A stretch of DNA of 64,000 nucleotides, taken from contig CM060920.1 of the NCBI GenBank assembly GCA_030737875.1, forward strand, positions 481,956,861-482,020,860, in the 5' to 3' direction. Source of the DNA: Allium sativum. Its lineage: Eukaryota > Streptophyta > Magnoliopsida > Asparagales > Amaryllidaceae. Under the pieces are notes generated by a model. It searched no databases and was not told where the DNA came from. It saw nothing but the letters and a program-made list of their open reading frames with translations. Below, in pieces: positions 25,735 through 36,963 of this stretch; position 1 is the stretch's first letter, and each line of letters begins with the position of its first letter. The position numbers and the translations under genes were made by a program.

Positions 25735-25760
25735 AATAAAATAAGTTTTATCTTCCGCTG
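25735..25760 (+). promoter_or_regulatory. Probable polyadenylation region of T LTR
   Basis: AATAAA (25735-25740) is followed by TTCCGCTG (25753-25760), 112 bp before the LTR end. The same pair is in the 3' LTR, with TTCCGCTG at 34086-34093. Confidence 0.5.
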
Positions 25761-25874
25761 TGTTGTTTTATTTATTTATTCTTGTAATTTATCTGTTCTA
25801 TACAACAATAACACTTCATGGACATTGATGCATTCCCTTTGTGAGTGACATTAATGGACATGGGGTGTTACACG

Positions 25875-25886
25875 TGGTATCAGAGC
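25875..25886 (+). other. Element T primer-binding site (tRNA-Met initiator)
   Basis: TGGTATCAGAGC starts two bases after the 5' LTR end. The untranslated leader runs to the gag start at 26079. Confidence 0.97.
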
Positions 25887-26078
25887 TATGGTTACAAGAA
25901 CAGATAAAAAGTTTTGAAAAGTGTTTTCAAAAGTATTATTTTCCTAGAAAGTATTTTCAAAAACTTGTTTTAAAGAAGCTATTTTCAAGGAAAGTTTATT
26001 TAAAGAGCATAATCCCCGCAAGCCATACATCTCTCTTTCGCTTCCCTTGTTTTAAAACTCTTTCTTTTTCTTTTCAGC

Positions 26079-26963
26079 ATGTCTGGAGCATCTGAGATAC
26101 CAGAGGGTGTTCATGTACCTAGTTGGTTTCGTCAATATCTCGAGGCTAGGGCCGTTGCCGCAGGACCGGCCAACATTCCTCCTCCTCCTCCCCCTGCTCC
26201 AGTCATTCCACCGCGTGGAGATACTTTCTCCAAGATATGTAAAGACTTTCGTTCGATGGGTGGAAAATCTTTTAGTGGGTCTGAAACATTCATTGAAGCT
26301 ATAAATTGGTTGAAAGAAGTGGAGGATCTGTTTGGCATTTTCGATTTGGACGATTGTAAGAAGGTCCAATTGGCTGCTTGGTTGATGAAGGACGAAGCTT
26401 CCTTTTGGTGGGAGGTCACTAATGGAGAGCGTCCGGTTGATACATGGACAGATTTCAGACGTAGGTTTGAGGCAAAGTTTCTCTCACGGGCTGAAGAGAA
26501 TTTATATATGGAAAGATTTTTGGCGTTAAAGCAAGAGAATCTATCAGTGAAAGAATATGTCAACAAGTTCAATCAGTTGGCGAGATTTGGCTTGGACTTG
26601 GTTAATACACCCGAAAAGAAGGCCCTGAGATTTGTTAAGGGTTTGAACGAGTCGCTACATGGGTTAGCTATGACCCACATCCCTATGGGGGCTACCTTTG
26701 AGAGGCTAGTTGATATGGCGCTTATGCATGAAGACGAGAAAGGCGCCAATGCTAATACGGCACCTGAGAAGAAAGGAGATCAAAAGAAACCACAATAACA
26801 AAACAAGATGGGCGGGAAGAACAATAATGGCAAAGGAAAGAAGAAGTGCTTTAATTGTGGGACACCAGGCCATTTGAGTAAAGACTGTAGGAAAAATAAG
26901 AAGACTGGTTGTTTCCACTGTGGAGAGGCAGGTCATCTAGTTACGGACTGCCCAAGGAAATAG
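26079..26963 (+). pseudogene. gag: gag (capsid/nucleocapsid) of element T, interrupted
   Basis: Gag forms the cytoplasmic particle that packages the element's RNA. The start ATG (26079) lies about 190 bp after the primer site. The first 239 residues have a proline-rich stretch (about residues 44-52), then the retrotransposon gag core: SFSGSETFIEAINWLKEVE, WLMKDEASFWWE and a helical segment to about residue 220. An in-frame TAA at 26796-26798 separates this from the nucleocapsid part, which continues in the same frame with two CCHC zinc knuckles: CFNCGTPGHLSKDC (26847-26888) and CFHCGEAGHLVTDC (26910-26951). A second stop, TAG, is at 26961-26963. Protease follows in another frame (-1). The product would lack RNA-binding knuckles unless the first stop is read through. 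Full-length relatives carry gag-pol as one frame, so this is decay. Confidence 0.93.
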
Positions 26964-27061
26964 GGGCAAGGGCAAAGAACTTTTGGAGGGCATCTTCAGG
27001 CTCTCGTGGCACCGGGGCAGGCAAGGGAGGAGGTCCAGGCTCTCGCTGTCCCACCGCTGCA

Positions 27062-27728
27062 AGAAGAGTTAGAAGCATTTCCGTTGAGAGTTTAGTTTTT
27101 CTGTTTGATCATCCTGTCCGTACTTTATTCGATTCTGGCGCATCACATTCATTTATCTCTACATCATTAGTTGAAACACTGCACTTAGATACTAGTCTTG
27201 TTGTGGATCCCATTGTAGTCTCAAATCCTATTGGTGGGTCGGCTCATTTATCCATGGTTTGTAGGGATTTGAGATTGTCTATCTTAGGCGTTGGTTTTGA
27301 TTGTAATGCTTTTGTGCTTGGTTTCTTGGGCTATGGGTTGATTCTAGGGATGGATTGGCTAGCCCGATATGGCGCCATCCTAGATTGTGAACGAAGGGTA
27401 GTAAAATTGTTGACTCGTAGTGGAAAGACCCTTGGTATTTCTTGTGACCCTAGAGGATCGGTGATGCTTAGTTATCTTGAGTCACTTGACGCATCCAATG
27501 ATGATTTACATTCTGTTTGTATAGTCCGTGAATATGTTGATGTCTTCGATGAGGTGAGGGGTCTACCCCCAAAACATGAGATAGACTTTCGTATTTATCT
27601 TGTAGACAATGCAAAACCAGTATCTCTGCCTGTACGCCATATGGCTCCTCGTGAGAGGAGGGAGCTCAATAAGCAAGTACAGGAGTTTCTTGAGAAAGGG
27701 TTCATAAGACATAGTATATCAGAGTGGG
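27062..27728 (+). pseudogene. pol: Protease and start of reverse transcriptase, element T
   Basis: This segment is in frame 2, one base off gag. The aspartic protease active site LFDSGASHSF is intact (catalytic Asp codon 27131-27133), followed by the flap region and the ILGMDWL motif. The polyprotein then runs into the N-terminal reverse transcriptase region (YVDVFDEVRGLPPKHEID, then RRELNKQVQEFLEKGFIR). At SEW (about 27720-27728) the frame is lost. The next motif, GAP, is in frame 1, consistent with loss of one G from the G run at 27726-27728. The linker between the zinc knuckles and protease (26964-27060) is not clearly readable in any frame, so the gag-protease frame change cannot be pinned to one base. 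Confidence 0.9.
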
Positions 27729-28194
27729 TGCTCCAGTAGTATTTGCCACGAAGGCAGAAGGGTCCCTTAGACTTTGTGTGGACTATAGAGAACTTAATAA
27801 ACTTACTAAGAAGAATAGGCACCCACTGCCGAGGATTGACAATCTCTTTTATCAGTTAGTTGGTGCCTCAGTGTTTTCGCAGTTGGACTTAGCCACTGGT
27901 TTCCATCAGTTGAGAGTGGCTGAGGATAGCATAGACAAGACCGCCTTTAGGACTCCAGATGGTTTCTATGAGTGGCTTGTAATGCCCTTCGGTTTGACAA
28001 ACACCCCCGCATACTTTGTTGATTTGATGAGTAGGGTGTTTAGGGAGTACCTTAATAAATTCGTGGTGGTCTTTGTGGATGACATCTTGGTCTTTTCTAA
28101 GAGCGAGGAAGAGCATGCTGTACATCTTAGGGAAGTGTTGGAGACCCTTCAAGCGCATAACCTTAAAGCTAAATTTTCTATATGTCACTTTTGA
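27729..28194 (+). pseudogene. pol: Reverse transcriptase core, element T
   Basis: Frame 1. The palm and fingers of a Ty3/gypsy reverse transcriptase are clear: [37 protein letters not shown] (first catalytic Asp), [12 protein letters not shown] and the FVDD box (28072-28083) with both catalytic Asp residues. The segment ends at an in-frame TGA (28192-28194) where relatives have a conserved aromatic residue before the FLGH motif. The next segment continues in the same frame, so this is a point nonsense mutation, most simply G to A in a Trp codon. Confidence 0.93.
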
Positions 28195-29328
28195 AGGAAG
28201 GAAGTGCGATTCTTAGGGCATGTGGTTTCCAAAGAAGGGATAGCTGTAGATCCTGCGAAGGTGGTGGCCATCCAAGATTGGAAGGTCCCTAAAAATGCTA
28301 CCGAGGTGAGGAGTTTCTTGGGGTTGGCCGGCCACTATAGGAAGTTTATCAAGGACTTCGCAAAAATATCAGCCCCATTAACACGCTTGACGAAGAAGAA
28401 CCTAGTTTTTACGTGGGACGTAGATTGTGATGATGCATTCCAACGTTTAAAGAGAGCTTTGACCACAGCCCCAGTCTTAGTGTTGCCAGATGGGAGTAAG
28501 CCATTTACTGTTTATACCGATGCTTGTGGGACAGGACTAGGCGCAGTCTTAATGCAAGAGGGAAGGGTAATAGCCTATGGACTAAGGCAGTTGAGAGTAC
28601 ATGAGAGAAATTACCCTATGCATGACCTAGAGTTGGCCGCTATTGTTTTCGTGCTTAAGTCTTGGCGCCATTATCTTCTTGGCGAGAAATTCGAATTGTT
28701 CACTAACCACAAATCACTAAAATACTTGTTCTCTCAGAAAGACTTAAACTTAAGGCAGCAAAGGTGGATGGAATTCTTAGCGTCCTACGATTTCGAGATA
28801 GCATATACCCCTGGCAAGGGTAACGTGGTGGTAGACGCCTTAAGTAGGAAAAGGTTGTCCTTGAGTCCGTTGTTTGTTAAACGGCGAAGCTTAGAGTTCA
28901 TCTCTATGTTTGACTTTAGACCTTCCATTGACTTTGTACCCGGTTTGCTAGCATCCTTAGAGGTCAGACCTACGCTGTCTGGACGGATTGGTGAGGCACA
29001 GCGAGATGACCCACAGTTGGTTGAGTTAGTAGAGAAGCTCATAAGGGGTGAGTCATCGAGCCATCTCAGTAGGTATACCCTAGATGATAATGGTTGGTTA
29101 CGTAGGGACGGTAGACTTTGTGTACCACGAGACGAGAACTTGGGGAAGACCATTCTTGATGATGCACATCGTTCGAAGATGACCATTCATCCCGGTGGGG
29201 ACAAGATGTACATGGACATGAGACGAGTTTACTTTTGGACCGGTATGAAGAAGGATGTAGCCGAGTTCGTCGCTAGATGCTTGGTGTGCCAACAAGTAAA
29301 AGCAGAGAAAAAGAAGCCCGGTGGGTAG
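28195..29328 (+). pseudogene. pol: RT connection, RNase H and integrase zinc finger, element T
   Basis: Same frame as the upstream segment. It begins with [13 protein letters not shown] and a connection domain ([18 protein letters not shown]). The RNase H has YTDACG (Asp codon 28519-28521) and HDLELAA (Glu codon 28630-28632), but the third catalytic position reads FTNHKSLKY: Asn (AAC, 28705-28707) replaces the usual Asp. RNase H would probably be dead even without the stops. YTPGKGN and DALSRK follow. The segment ends in the integrase HHCC zinc finger: His codons at 29167 and 29188, Cys codons at 29278 and 29287. A TAG at 29326-29328 then interrupts the reading frame. Confidence 0.92.
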
Positions 29329-29847
29329 CTTCACCCATTGGAGATCCCACAATGGAAGTGGGAGAGTGTCTCGATGGACTTTGTTGACGGATTACCGAGA
29401 TCGAGGAAGGGTAATACGGGGATTTGGGTCGTGGTAGATAGACTTACTAAGAGCACCCATTCCATTCCCGTGAAGAGTAAGAGGACTGCCCCATGGTTAG
29501 CCTCCGTATACATTCGAGAGATAGTTCGTATGCACGATGTTCCTTCTAGCATAGTGAGCGATCGCGATCCTATCTTTACTAGCGAGTTTTGGAGGAGCTT
29601 GCAAGAGGCGGTAGAGACTCAGTTATGTTTGAGCACCGCATATCATCCTCAGACGGACGGCCAGACCGAGAGGGTGAATCGTATTCTAGAGGACCTTTTG
29701 AGGCTATGTGTTTTAGACTTCGGAGGTACATGGGAGGAGCATCTTCCTTTGGTGGAGTTCGTATATAATAATAGCTTTCAGTCTAGCATTGGCATGGCAC
29801 CTTTCGAGGCTCTTTATGGACGGCCGTGTCGTTCTCCTACATATTAG
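29329..29847 (+). pseudogene. pol: Integrase catalytic core, element T
   Basis: Same frame. The DDE triad of an rve-type integrase, which joins new element DNA into the chromosome, is visible: Asp in SMDFVDGLP (29377-29379), Asp in VSDRDP (29560-29562) and Glu in GQTERVN (29668-29670). HPQTDGQTERVN and EFVYNNS are typical of gypsy integrases. The segment ends GRPCRSPTY with a TAG at 29845-29847. Homology continues in frame, so this is a nonsense mutation and not the natural end. Confidence 0.92.
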
Positions 29848-30450
29848 TGGGAATCTACGGATAAGATCTTACTTGTGCCCGATATGATTAGAGAGACTTC
29901 GGAAAAGATCGATTTGATTCGAAGGAGGATGAAGATGGTGCAAGATACGCAGAAATCTTATGCGGACAAGAGGAGGACAGATCTTGAGTTTGATATTGGG
30001 GAAATGGTCTTTATCAAGGTGTCTCCATTACGGAATGTTGTTCGCTTTGGGTCTGTTGGGAAGTTAGCACCAAGGTTCTTAGGGCCATTTCCTATTAAGG
30101 AGAGGATTGGACAGATGGCGTATAGAGTGGAGTTTCCCGAGAGACTTAGTGGTGTACATGACGTATTCCATGTATCACATTTGAGGAAGTGATTGCATGA
30201 GACCGCAGAAGTAGTAGAGCCGAGCTTGCTTAGAGAGGCGGAGATAGAGCGTGATGCAACGGTTCGACGAGCTCCTACATGCATTCTTGGGTCAGAGATT
30301 AAGAAGTTGAGGAATCGAGAGGTCAATCTAGTCAAAGTGCAATGGGGAGATGATGAGAGCGACGCTACTTAGGAGACGGAAGAGAAGATGCGTTCATTGT
30401 ACCCTTTTCTTTTCGAGGGTATGTCTTTTAATTTCTCCTTTATCGCTTAG
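29848..30450 (+). pseudogene. pol: Integrase C-terminus with chromodomain-like tail, element T
   Basis: The frame continues with the integrase C-terminal domain (GEMVFIKVSPLRNVVRFG, KLAPRFLGPFPI, VFHVSHLRK). A TGA follows at 30190-30192. Beyond it the same frame gives KLRNREVNLVKVQW and, after a TAG at 30370-30372, EEKMRSLYPFLFEG, then a stop at 30448-30450. That tail resembles the C-terminal chromodomain region of Tekay-type chromoviruses, thought to bind histone marks and direct integration into heterochromatin. The clade call rests partly on this short stretch. Confidence 0.85.
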
Positions 30451-30814
30451 ACTGTTCTTGTTTTATCTTTAGTATGTCCTCTCACTAGTATCTTTGACCT
30501 TTAGATAGGGTAGTCCTATGGTTGAAACATGTGTTTGAGACATGTTATGTATGATGGATGCATGTGGATGCAAGTGGTTGCTAGTGGTTGCTCGTGGATG
30601 CATATACACACACCTTAGGCACTAGATCGGGTCAATCACCTTCATGTTGCATATAAATATGTGTGCATATTTAAATTAATGGATGTATAATGGTTGTGTT
30701 ATCATATGGATGCTGCATTTTGATGAATGGTTATGCACACATGTTGAAATAATATGTATCGGTAGGATTCTTTCGCATACATAATGGACGCATGGCACTA
30801 TCATGATTCCCATC

Positions 30815-30860
30815 AAGGAGGTCAACTGAATCAGTAGACCGCCTGATTTTGCATTAGATA
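30815..30860 (+). promoter_or_regulatory. 46-bp block shared exactly with E, containing a palindrome
   Basis: 46 consecutive bases are identical to 54304-54349 in element E although the flanks have diverged. The first two thirds form an imperfect palindrome (30816-30844): arms AGG, GGTC and ACTGA against TCAGT, GACC and CCT. It may be a packaging, dimerisation or replication signal. Inference. Confidence 0.6.
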
Positions 30861-30993
30861 AGGAACATATACACACACTTCTTGCATATGTTCATACAAC
30901 ATTAGAAATTTTGTAAGGACAATGGTTGCCTGTGTTTGATGGTTGAGTAGACGGATGATTGGATGTTAGGATATGCATTCTTCTTAACTTGGA

Positions 30994-31028
30994 GATTTCG
31001 GGGGCGAAATCCTTTAAGGAGTGGGGAA
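30994..31028 (+). promoter_or_regulatory. Element T pre-PPT hairpin and polypurine tract
   Basis: GATTTCG-GGGG-CGAAATC (30994-31011) precedes the purine tract AAGGAGTGGGGAA, directly followed by the TG of the 3' LTR at 31029. Confidence 0.8.
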
Positions 31029-34000
31029 TGTAACACCCCGTAATTTTAATATAAAAGTTAACAAATTAAAGAATACTTAATTTCAAATGAGGGAATTAAG
31101 GGAAACGGGTTGCGCCATTGCATTCGTCTCGGAGTTCTGCTTGAGATAGAGTCCGAGTTTGCGTAAAACGGACACCGTATGAAGGAGATATGGACGAACG
31201 AAGTTAGGTGGAAAAACCAGAAAATAAAATAAAATATAAATGCACTGGCGCACTTGGGAAGTGCGGCAATACAAAAATACACTGGCGCACTTCCCAAGTG
31301 CACCCAGGCCGAGCAGAAAGCCTGCACAGCTTTCTGGTGTGATATGATCTATACTGTGACTCATTGCTGAGTCCTTGCTGACTCCTTGCTGAGTCAATAG
31401 GGCTGAGGTGTCACCCTATTCTGACTGAATGGTTTTGATTCACACTAAGATCATCCGACGGCTATAATCAAACTGAAATTCTATATAAACATGGGTAGAC
31501 TCAAACCCTAAAATCAAATAAAAATTGGAACAATGGCCGTCATGCTATCACCATGCAACCTAGAGTAGCCGTCACCATTTAGGAGGAAGAAAAGCTAATC
31601 AACTCAATTCTATTCAACTCTAATCTAAACAATAACGAATCTACTACAAAGGCGAGCTAAATCAATTTCAGAACTCAGATTTCAGAACGCAAGACCTTCT
31701 TTGAGTTGTGCGTTCGATTTCTTTAATAAGATAATTAACAATTTAATTAGGTTGAGTTATGATTTGGATTATATGGTTATGTTGTGAATCATTGACCGTT
31801 ATGTTATTATCTATGTTGTAAAGCTGTGATGTCATTATCAACTTTAACAATCTATGTTAATTGTTGACTTATGTACAATCAATTCATAATGATATTTCAT
31901 ATGCTAGTTTGGTTATGTTTTTAGAACTAATTCATATGTTAAATCATATGTAAGTTTAACTTGATAATTCTATATGCAAGTTTAGATGTTAATTAGATAT
32001 GAATCATATGCAAGTTAGTGAGAATCATATACAACCTTACATGTTTCATGATATCTATTTTATGTAAGCTTGGATCTAAAGTTTAGGCTAAGACATGTGT
32101 GAGTTATATACTAGTATACAAAATTCTATATGCTAGTTTACATGTAGATCTTAATTTACATGTTTTAGATGCAATTTTACACCATAGTTTATGTTGCATA
32201 AATTACATATGCAAGTATATATATGTTGGAATATGAATCATGTAAAGTTTGTAACCATTTCCTATGCAAGTTTATACCTTATGATTAGATCTATGATATC
32301 CATAGTTTATGCAAGTTTGTGACTTTGGCCTATGCAAGTTTTAGATGAAAAACCTTATTCACACATGCAAGTTCACCCCTTATGTTTAGATCTAGTTTTT
32401 ATTCTATGCATGTTGTGATGTTTTCTCTTTATTCCATAAGTTAGACTATTCGAGTCTAACGTATATTTCACGTTAAACGAACGAACGTACAACGTGGGGC
32501 AATGGGATAATATTAAAAGATTTGATATTGAGAATTGGCATAAATGCCTTAAATGTGATATTAATTGGTATAATTTTATATACCATAAATAGATGGACAT
32601 AGTTTAGGTGTTAATTATGGACATTGTTTAAATTTGTAATTGATTGACAATTGGAATAGGGAAATTAATTCAAACTGGGGATAATTAATTATGTGTAATA
32701 ATAAACCGCCTAAGACACGAGGTTAGACTCGTTTGTGGTGTAAGACTGCCCGGACCCGCTCGGCAAATCCAGCTGCCACAAATGCCAGTCTAATGTGGGA
32801 GGTCTTAGGCATAAACTAAATGCGTAATAGTTGTAAAGACACGAGGTTAGGCTCGTTTGTGGTGTAAGACTGCCCGGACCCGCCCGGCAAATCCAGCTGC
32901 CACAAATGCCAGTCTAATGTGGGAGGTCTTTACAAGTTTACGGTCTTAATGAATTAAGAAACACTTAACCAGATAAACATGTAGTGGGACATGAGGGGGT
33001 TAAGTGGGTGCCTTGTGTGGCATGTGGAATTTAGTGGGTGCCTTGGGTGGCATTTGAAATACGATTAGATGCACTTAACCAAGATTGAAACATGTAAGAA
33101 GACATGAATAAGAATGGGGTTAAGTGGGAAAAACCTTAGAGGGGACCAAGCATAGGTGGAAAGCTTGTGTCATGCATGGGGGCCCTTTTCAAACCAGTAA
33201 CCCATTAAGTATCTTTGTGGGCTCGACCCAAGTCGAGGACGGGACACGCGTACTGGATTTGATTGTAAGGGGTCAAAACGGGTCAGCGGTGGTAACGCAA
33301 GTCCAACAGGTTCATATGCGTGTGTGGGTCCGGGCTGGTAGGTAAGACGTTGTTGCATCGTGTAGATATAAGCCATGCATTTTTGGTTGTATCGGGTTGC
33401 CACTTTGGGGAGTGATACACCCCACTATGGGGCCAGCATGAGTATCTACGAGTTAGGGAACCGATCAAATGGGGGTAGTGGGTACACCTAGTGGAGATAG
33501 AGGCAAACGTCACCTATGGAGGTTGCTAGGGGTACACGAAACTACCATTAGCAGTATTAAGTTATGTAGGCGGGATCAACCTTTAGGGTGACTAGTAGTG
33601 GTGCAGTGCAGTAATTATCTTATAGTGACTAGGTGCGCCTTTAACGTTATCTTTGTTCGTCTTATTTCCCTGTCATACCCAATTGTTTACAGTCATTTCC
33701 TTATTTTCCAGCTTATGCCTTATCCTAGTTATTTTGATAATTATATTGTTAAAGTTATCGCACTCGCCAGACTTTATGTCTGACCCCCTTTTTCTTTCCA
33801 CCTCTTTTCTTCCACCCCCCCCTCAGGTTTGCAAGGAGGGAATACTACCGCTTAGTGTCGATTTCTTTCAGTTGCTTGAAGAGAGTAGATGTATCGCTTG
33901 GGACTCTCTCATCTTTATGGCTTTGCTTATGCTCAGTGGGGATTTATGCATTTATGTTATTTAAGTATTTGCTTCTTTATGTACTTTGAAGTTTTTGGAA

Positions 34001-34201
34001 AAGACTATTGATCCTGTTGTAATGATTTTGGAAACTACTTAAGTAAACTCGTTTTGAGTTATGATGAAATGAAATAAGTTTTATCTTCCGCTGTGTTGTT
34101 TTATTTATTTATTCTTGTAATTTATCTGTTTTATAAAACAATAATGCTTCATGGACATTGATGCATTTTGTGAGTGACATTAATGGACATGGGGTGTTAC
34201 A
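31029..34201 (+). repeat. Element T 3' LTR
   Basis: Same order of features as the 5' LTR. It retains 17 bp (31469-31485) missing from the 5' copy, which restore a TATATAAA box at 31482-31489. Stem-loop modules are at 32708-32810 and 32831-32935. It ends GGGGTGTTACA at 34201, followed by TTCCA. Confidence 0.95.
31482..31489 (+). promoter_or_regulatory. TATA box of T 3' LTR
   Basis: TATATAAA about 455 bp from the LTR start, matching the position in E (about 465 bp). The 5' LTR lacks it because of a 17-bp deletion. Confidence 0.6.
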
Positions 34202-35200
34202 TTCCATATCTGTACAGGCCCGCCTTTAAGAGCCTCAAAATACATATATTCCTAGGGTCTGTTTTTCATGGTAACTATGGTACCACCTCGACACCCCCCT
34301 TAACTAGCAAAGACTACAAGAGCTAAGCGACATGGCCCTAAAAACAAACAATCTAAACATCCAGTTGGCGTCTCCCCTTAACCACCATTTCTCGTTAGTG
34401 AAAGGTAAATGGTCTATTGGGTTTAGCTCTAGTCTTTTTGCATCCCATTGGCTGCCGATGACGGGCATTCGAACATCTACTATCCTTGTTGGTCGCGACC
34501 CTCTGCCTCCCTATTGTGGCAACCGCCGAATCACCATAGTGTCACCTCGTCACAACATTCTGACTGCAAAGCTACTTTTGGATTCAAGGCCCACCCACCT
34601 GGTAGTTACACGCAAAGCAACATTGTCACAACAACTTATTGTTGTTTACTTATTAACTTAGTTCTCTTAACTAAGGTTCACTGTTAAATCTTCTTTCCAT
34701 TTATTATAACCTATATTATAATTTCCTCTTGTCCCTAGGACAAGCCTAAACATGTTATTCTTATCAGCAGATTTCAATCTTCCAAGTTTACTGATTACTT
34801 AATTTATAATTAAGTACAAATTCTTACATTTCATAAATTTTCCCTCTTTTCTCAACTTATTACAAACAACTGGTTCCGGACTTCCCTGTTTACTGATTAT
34901 TTAATTTACAATTAAGTACCACTTATCTCATTTCACCAGTTATCTCATTTCACCAGTTATCTCATTTCCTTACTAGTTTATTACAACCTAAGTTATAATC
35001 TTCACTTGTTCCTTGGACAAGTCTACCTATTATATAACATTCTCGTTAATGTAATTTATTTATAATAGGTTATTATCATTCCTTGTTCATTCTATTTCCT
35101 TTACTGTTGTAATTGTCTTTCATTTAATTCCATTCATTTCCATTAATTACAATTAATGTCATTAATCAATCGTGCCATATACATATATATATATATTTAT

Positions 35201-35430
35201 GCACTAGACCTCTCACATTAAGCCTACACTTGTGGATGTTGGATTTGCCGGGAGATTCCGGGAAGACTTCTTCCACAAGTTGACTTAATCTCATGTTTTA
35301 GCACCGCTACATGGTTTATTTATGCATTAGACCTCTCACATTAAACTAATAGCTTGTGGACGCTGGATTTGCCGGGCGGTTCCAGACAGACTTCTACCAT
35401 AAGTTGAGTTTAACCTCGTGTTTAAGTGCG
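35201..35430 (-). other. Two nested stem-loop modules, C left LTR
   Basis: Module a: ATTAAG/CTTAAT and CTTGTGGA/TCCACAAG. Module b: TTAAACT/AGTTTAA and CTTGTGG/CCATAAG. Each encloses a minus-strand apex with CCCGGCAAATCCA. The other LTR has them at 41277-41384 and 41402-41509, where the second inner stem is perfect (CTTGTGG/CCACAAG). Confidence 0.7.
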
Positions 35431-36419
35431 TTATAATTTTCTATTTACTATAAATTTTCCATATAATTTAGACATGTCTATTCTTTCTATTTTCATTGTA
35501 ATCTATATTTTTCATGTCATCTTACAATGCCTATTTTGTGCCATATGTTCCTTCCAACATATAATCAATCCTATTCTAACATGTAATCAATTAATCAGAT
35601 AATTGTTCAAATCTAACAATAACATGTGGTCGCCAAATCATGTAATTATTCTCAATTTCTACCATCAATGGTCTAGATATATAAATGTCACAAGTTAACA
35701 TGGAATTGAAACAACAATAATCGCTACACATATTTTGGCAAAATTTCCAATCACATTAATATCTTGGCATATGAATATTCCAACATGTCATATTATTCAC
35801 TTTAATCCTTTTAACATATGTTTAAACATTTCAACATATCATATTTAAACATGTCATAGTAACATTTCAATACTTTTAATTATTCTAGCCTATTCACATT
35901 GTACAATAATGGGGAATGGTAAATGATAATATACCATTATCTAAAATGATATAATCTAAATCCACTCACCTTATTCGCTTTCCAAATCCTGGATCTGGTC
36001 CAGATCTAGCACTCCATGGTTTTCTCCTAATTGGATTCAGAACCTAACAACCATGGATTCATAATTTTTACTAAAAGAAAAAGGGAAGAAAGAGGAAGAA
36101 AATTGAACATACCAGATCTAGAAAATTACCTCAATTCGTATTTGATTCTAAACACCTTTTTATTGACATTAATTCTTTTCCTTCAGATCTTGATTTAGAA
36201 TTTTTCCTAAATTAATAATCTAAATTTTCTGAAGAGATTTGAGGAGGAGAAAGAATGGTAGAGCTTAGACGTTGTCTCAGAGAATGTGAGATTTAGGCTA
36301 GGCTCTGCTAGACTATTTACAGGTGTTTAGGATCTTATCGTACACGCAAATCTAAGTCAACAATGAACATTGTTAAGAAAACAGTCCAGATTCGTAGACG
36401 AATCTAGCCAGATCTGGGG

Positions 36420-36465
36420 TGGGTCGACCCCCTATGGGTGGGTCGACCCCTTGGTCGACCCTTTA
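36420..36465. other. GGTCGACC palindrome cluster, C left LTR
   Basis: Three GGGTCGACCC-like palindromes within 46 bp, about 100-150 bp upstream (minus strand) of the TATA position. The equivalent cluster in the right LTR is near 42505-42555. Confidence 0.7.
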
Positions 36466-36889
36466 TGGTTCCCACGAGCTATTTTGGAGCAGAAGTCTGA
36501 ATTTCGAACTTTTGAATTTCTAAATTTGGAATGTTTGAATTTCTGGAATTTATTTAACTGTTATATTCACATGTAATCTTCTTAAGCATATACCATTCTT
36601 TTAACGACCATTTTATGCATATATATGTACACACAGTTTTCGTTTCAGTTTCAAAATTCAAATGGTATTGCACCATTATTTGATTCTTGCCATATTTCAT
36701 CGAGTGTAGCCTTATCGGGAATTTTATCTCTTGTATATATATATATATATCTGTACACATACACACACACATATTCTTATATATATAAATATATTTTCTT
36801 TATTTCCTTATATGTGCATTCTTATCCTTTTAATGCATACATATATTTGTATGTTCAGTTGGTCTTCTCTAAAACAAAGCTAAAAATTA

Positions 36890-36963
36890 TGACGTTGTTG
36901 GGGTTCGAACCCCTAACCTTTATGCTGCAAATCCAATGCCTTAACCAATTGAGCTATGATGTC
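36890..36963 (-). other. tRNA-like segment with A and B boxes in C LTR (left copy)
   Basis: The minus strand has TAGCTCAATTGG (A box, plus 36945-36956) and GGTTCGAACCC (B box, plus 36901-36911), 33 nt apart, as in a pol III tRNA promoter. The D-arm-like and T-arm-like parts are recognisable, but the acceptor ends do not pair and the anticodon stem is poor. It is therefore not a working tRNA gene. It sits about 315 bp from the 5' end of the LTR on the same strand as the element. Confidence 0.55.

Larger units (their letters stand above)
22725..25872 (+). repeat. Element T 5' LTR
   Basis: It holds, in order, two facing hairpins (22939-22999), a damaged TATA region near 23158, a zone with many ATGCAAGTTT motifs (about 23560-24060), two nested stem-loop modules (24387-24606), ACTTAACC/GGTTAAGT pairs (24630-24800), a pyrimidine tract ending CAG (25493), AATAAA (25735-25740) and TTCCGCTG (25753-25760). 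Confidence 0.95.
30451..31028 (+). other. Element T 3' untranslated region
   Basis: About 580 bp of non-coding sequence between pol and the 3' LTR. It has repeated GTGGTTGCTxGTGG-type motifs near 30560-30600 and is recognisably similar to E 53990-54515. Confidence 0.75.
22725..34201 (+). mobile_element. Element T: Ty3/gypsy chromovirus, Tekay/Del type, degraded
   Basis: LTRs at 22725-25872 (3148 bp) and 31029-34201 (3173 bp) share the perfect terminal repeat TGTAACACCCC/GGGGTGTTACA. The interior (25873-31028) has primer site, gag, protease, reverse transcriptase, RNase H, integrase and a C-terminal chromodomain-like segment, the gypsy order. Long LTRs, the tRNA-Met primer and the domain style point to the Tekay/Del clade. 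It cannot encode a complete protein: gag-pol has seven in-frame stops and at least one frameshift. It is inserted in C's left LTR with duplication TTCCA. The LTRs differ at many sites, so it is clearly older than A and B. Confidence 0.96.

Noticed and set aside
36890..36963. A functional tRNA gene
   Set aside because: The A and B boxes are good, but the acceptor ends do not pair and the anticodon stem is weak. Both copies lie inside LTRs.
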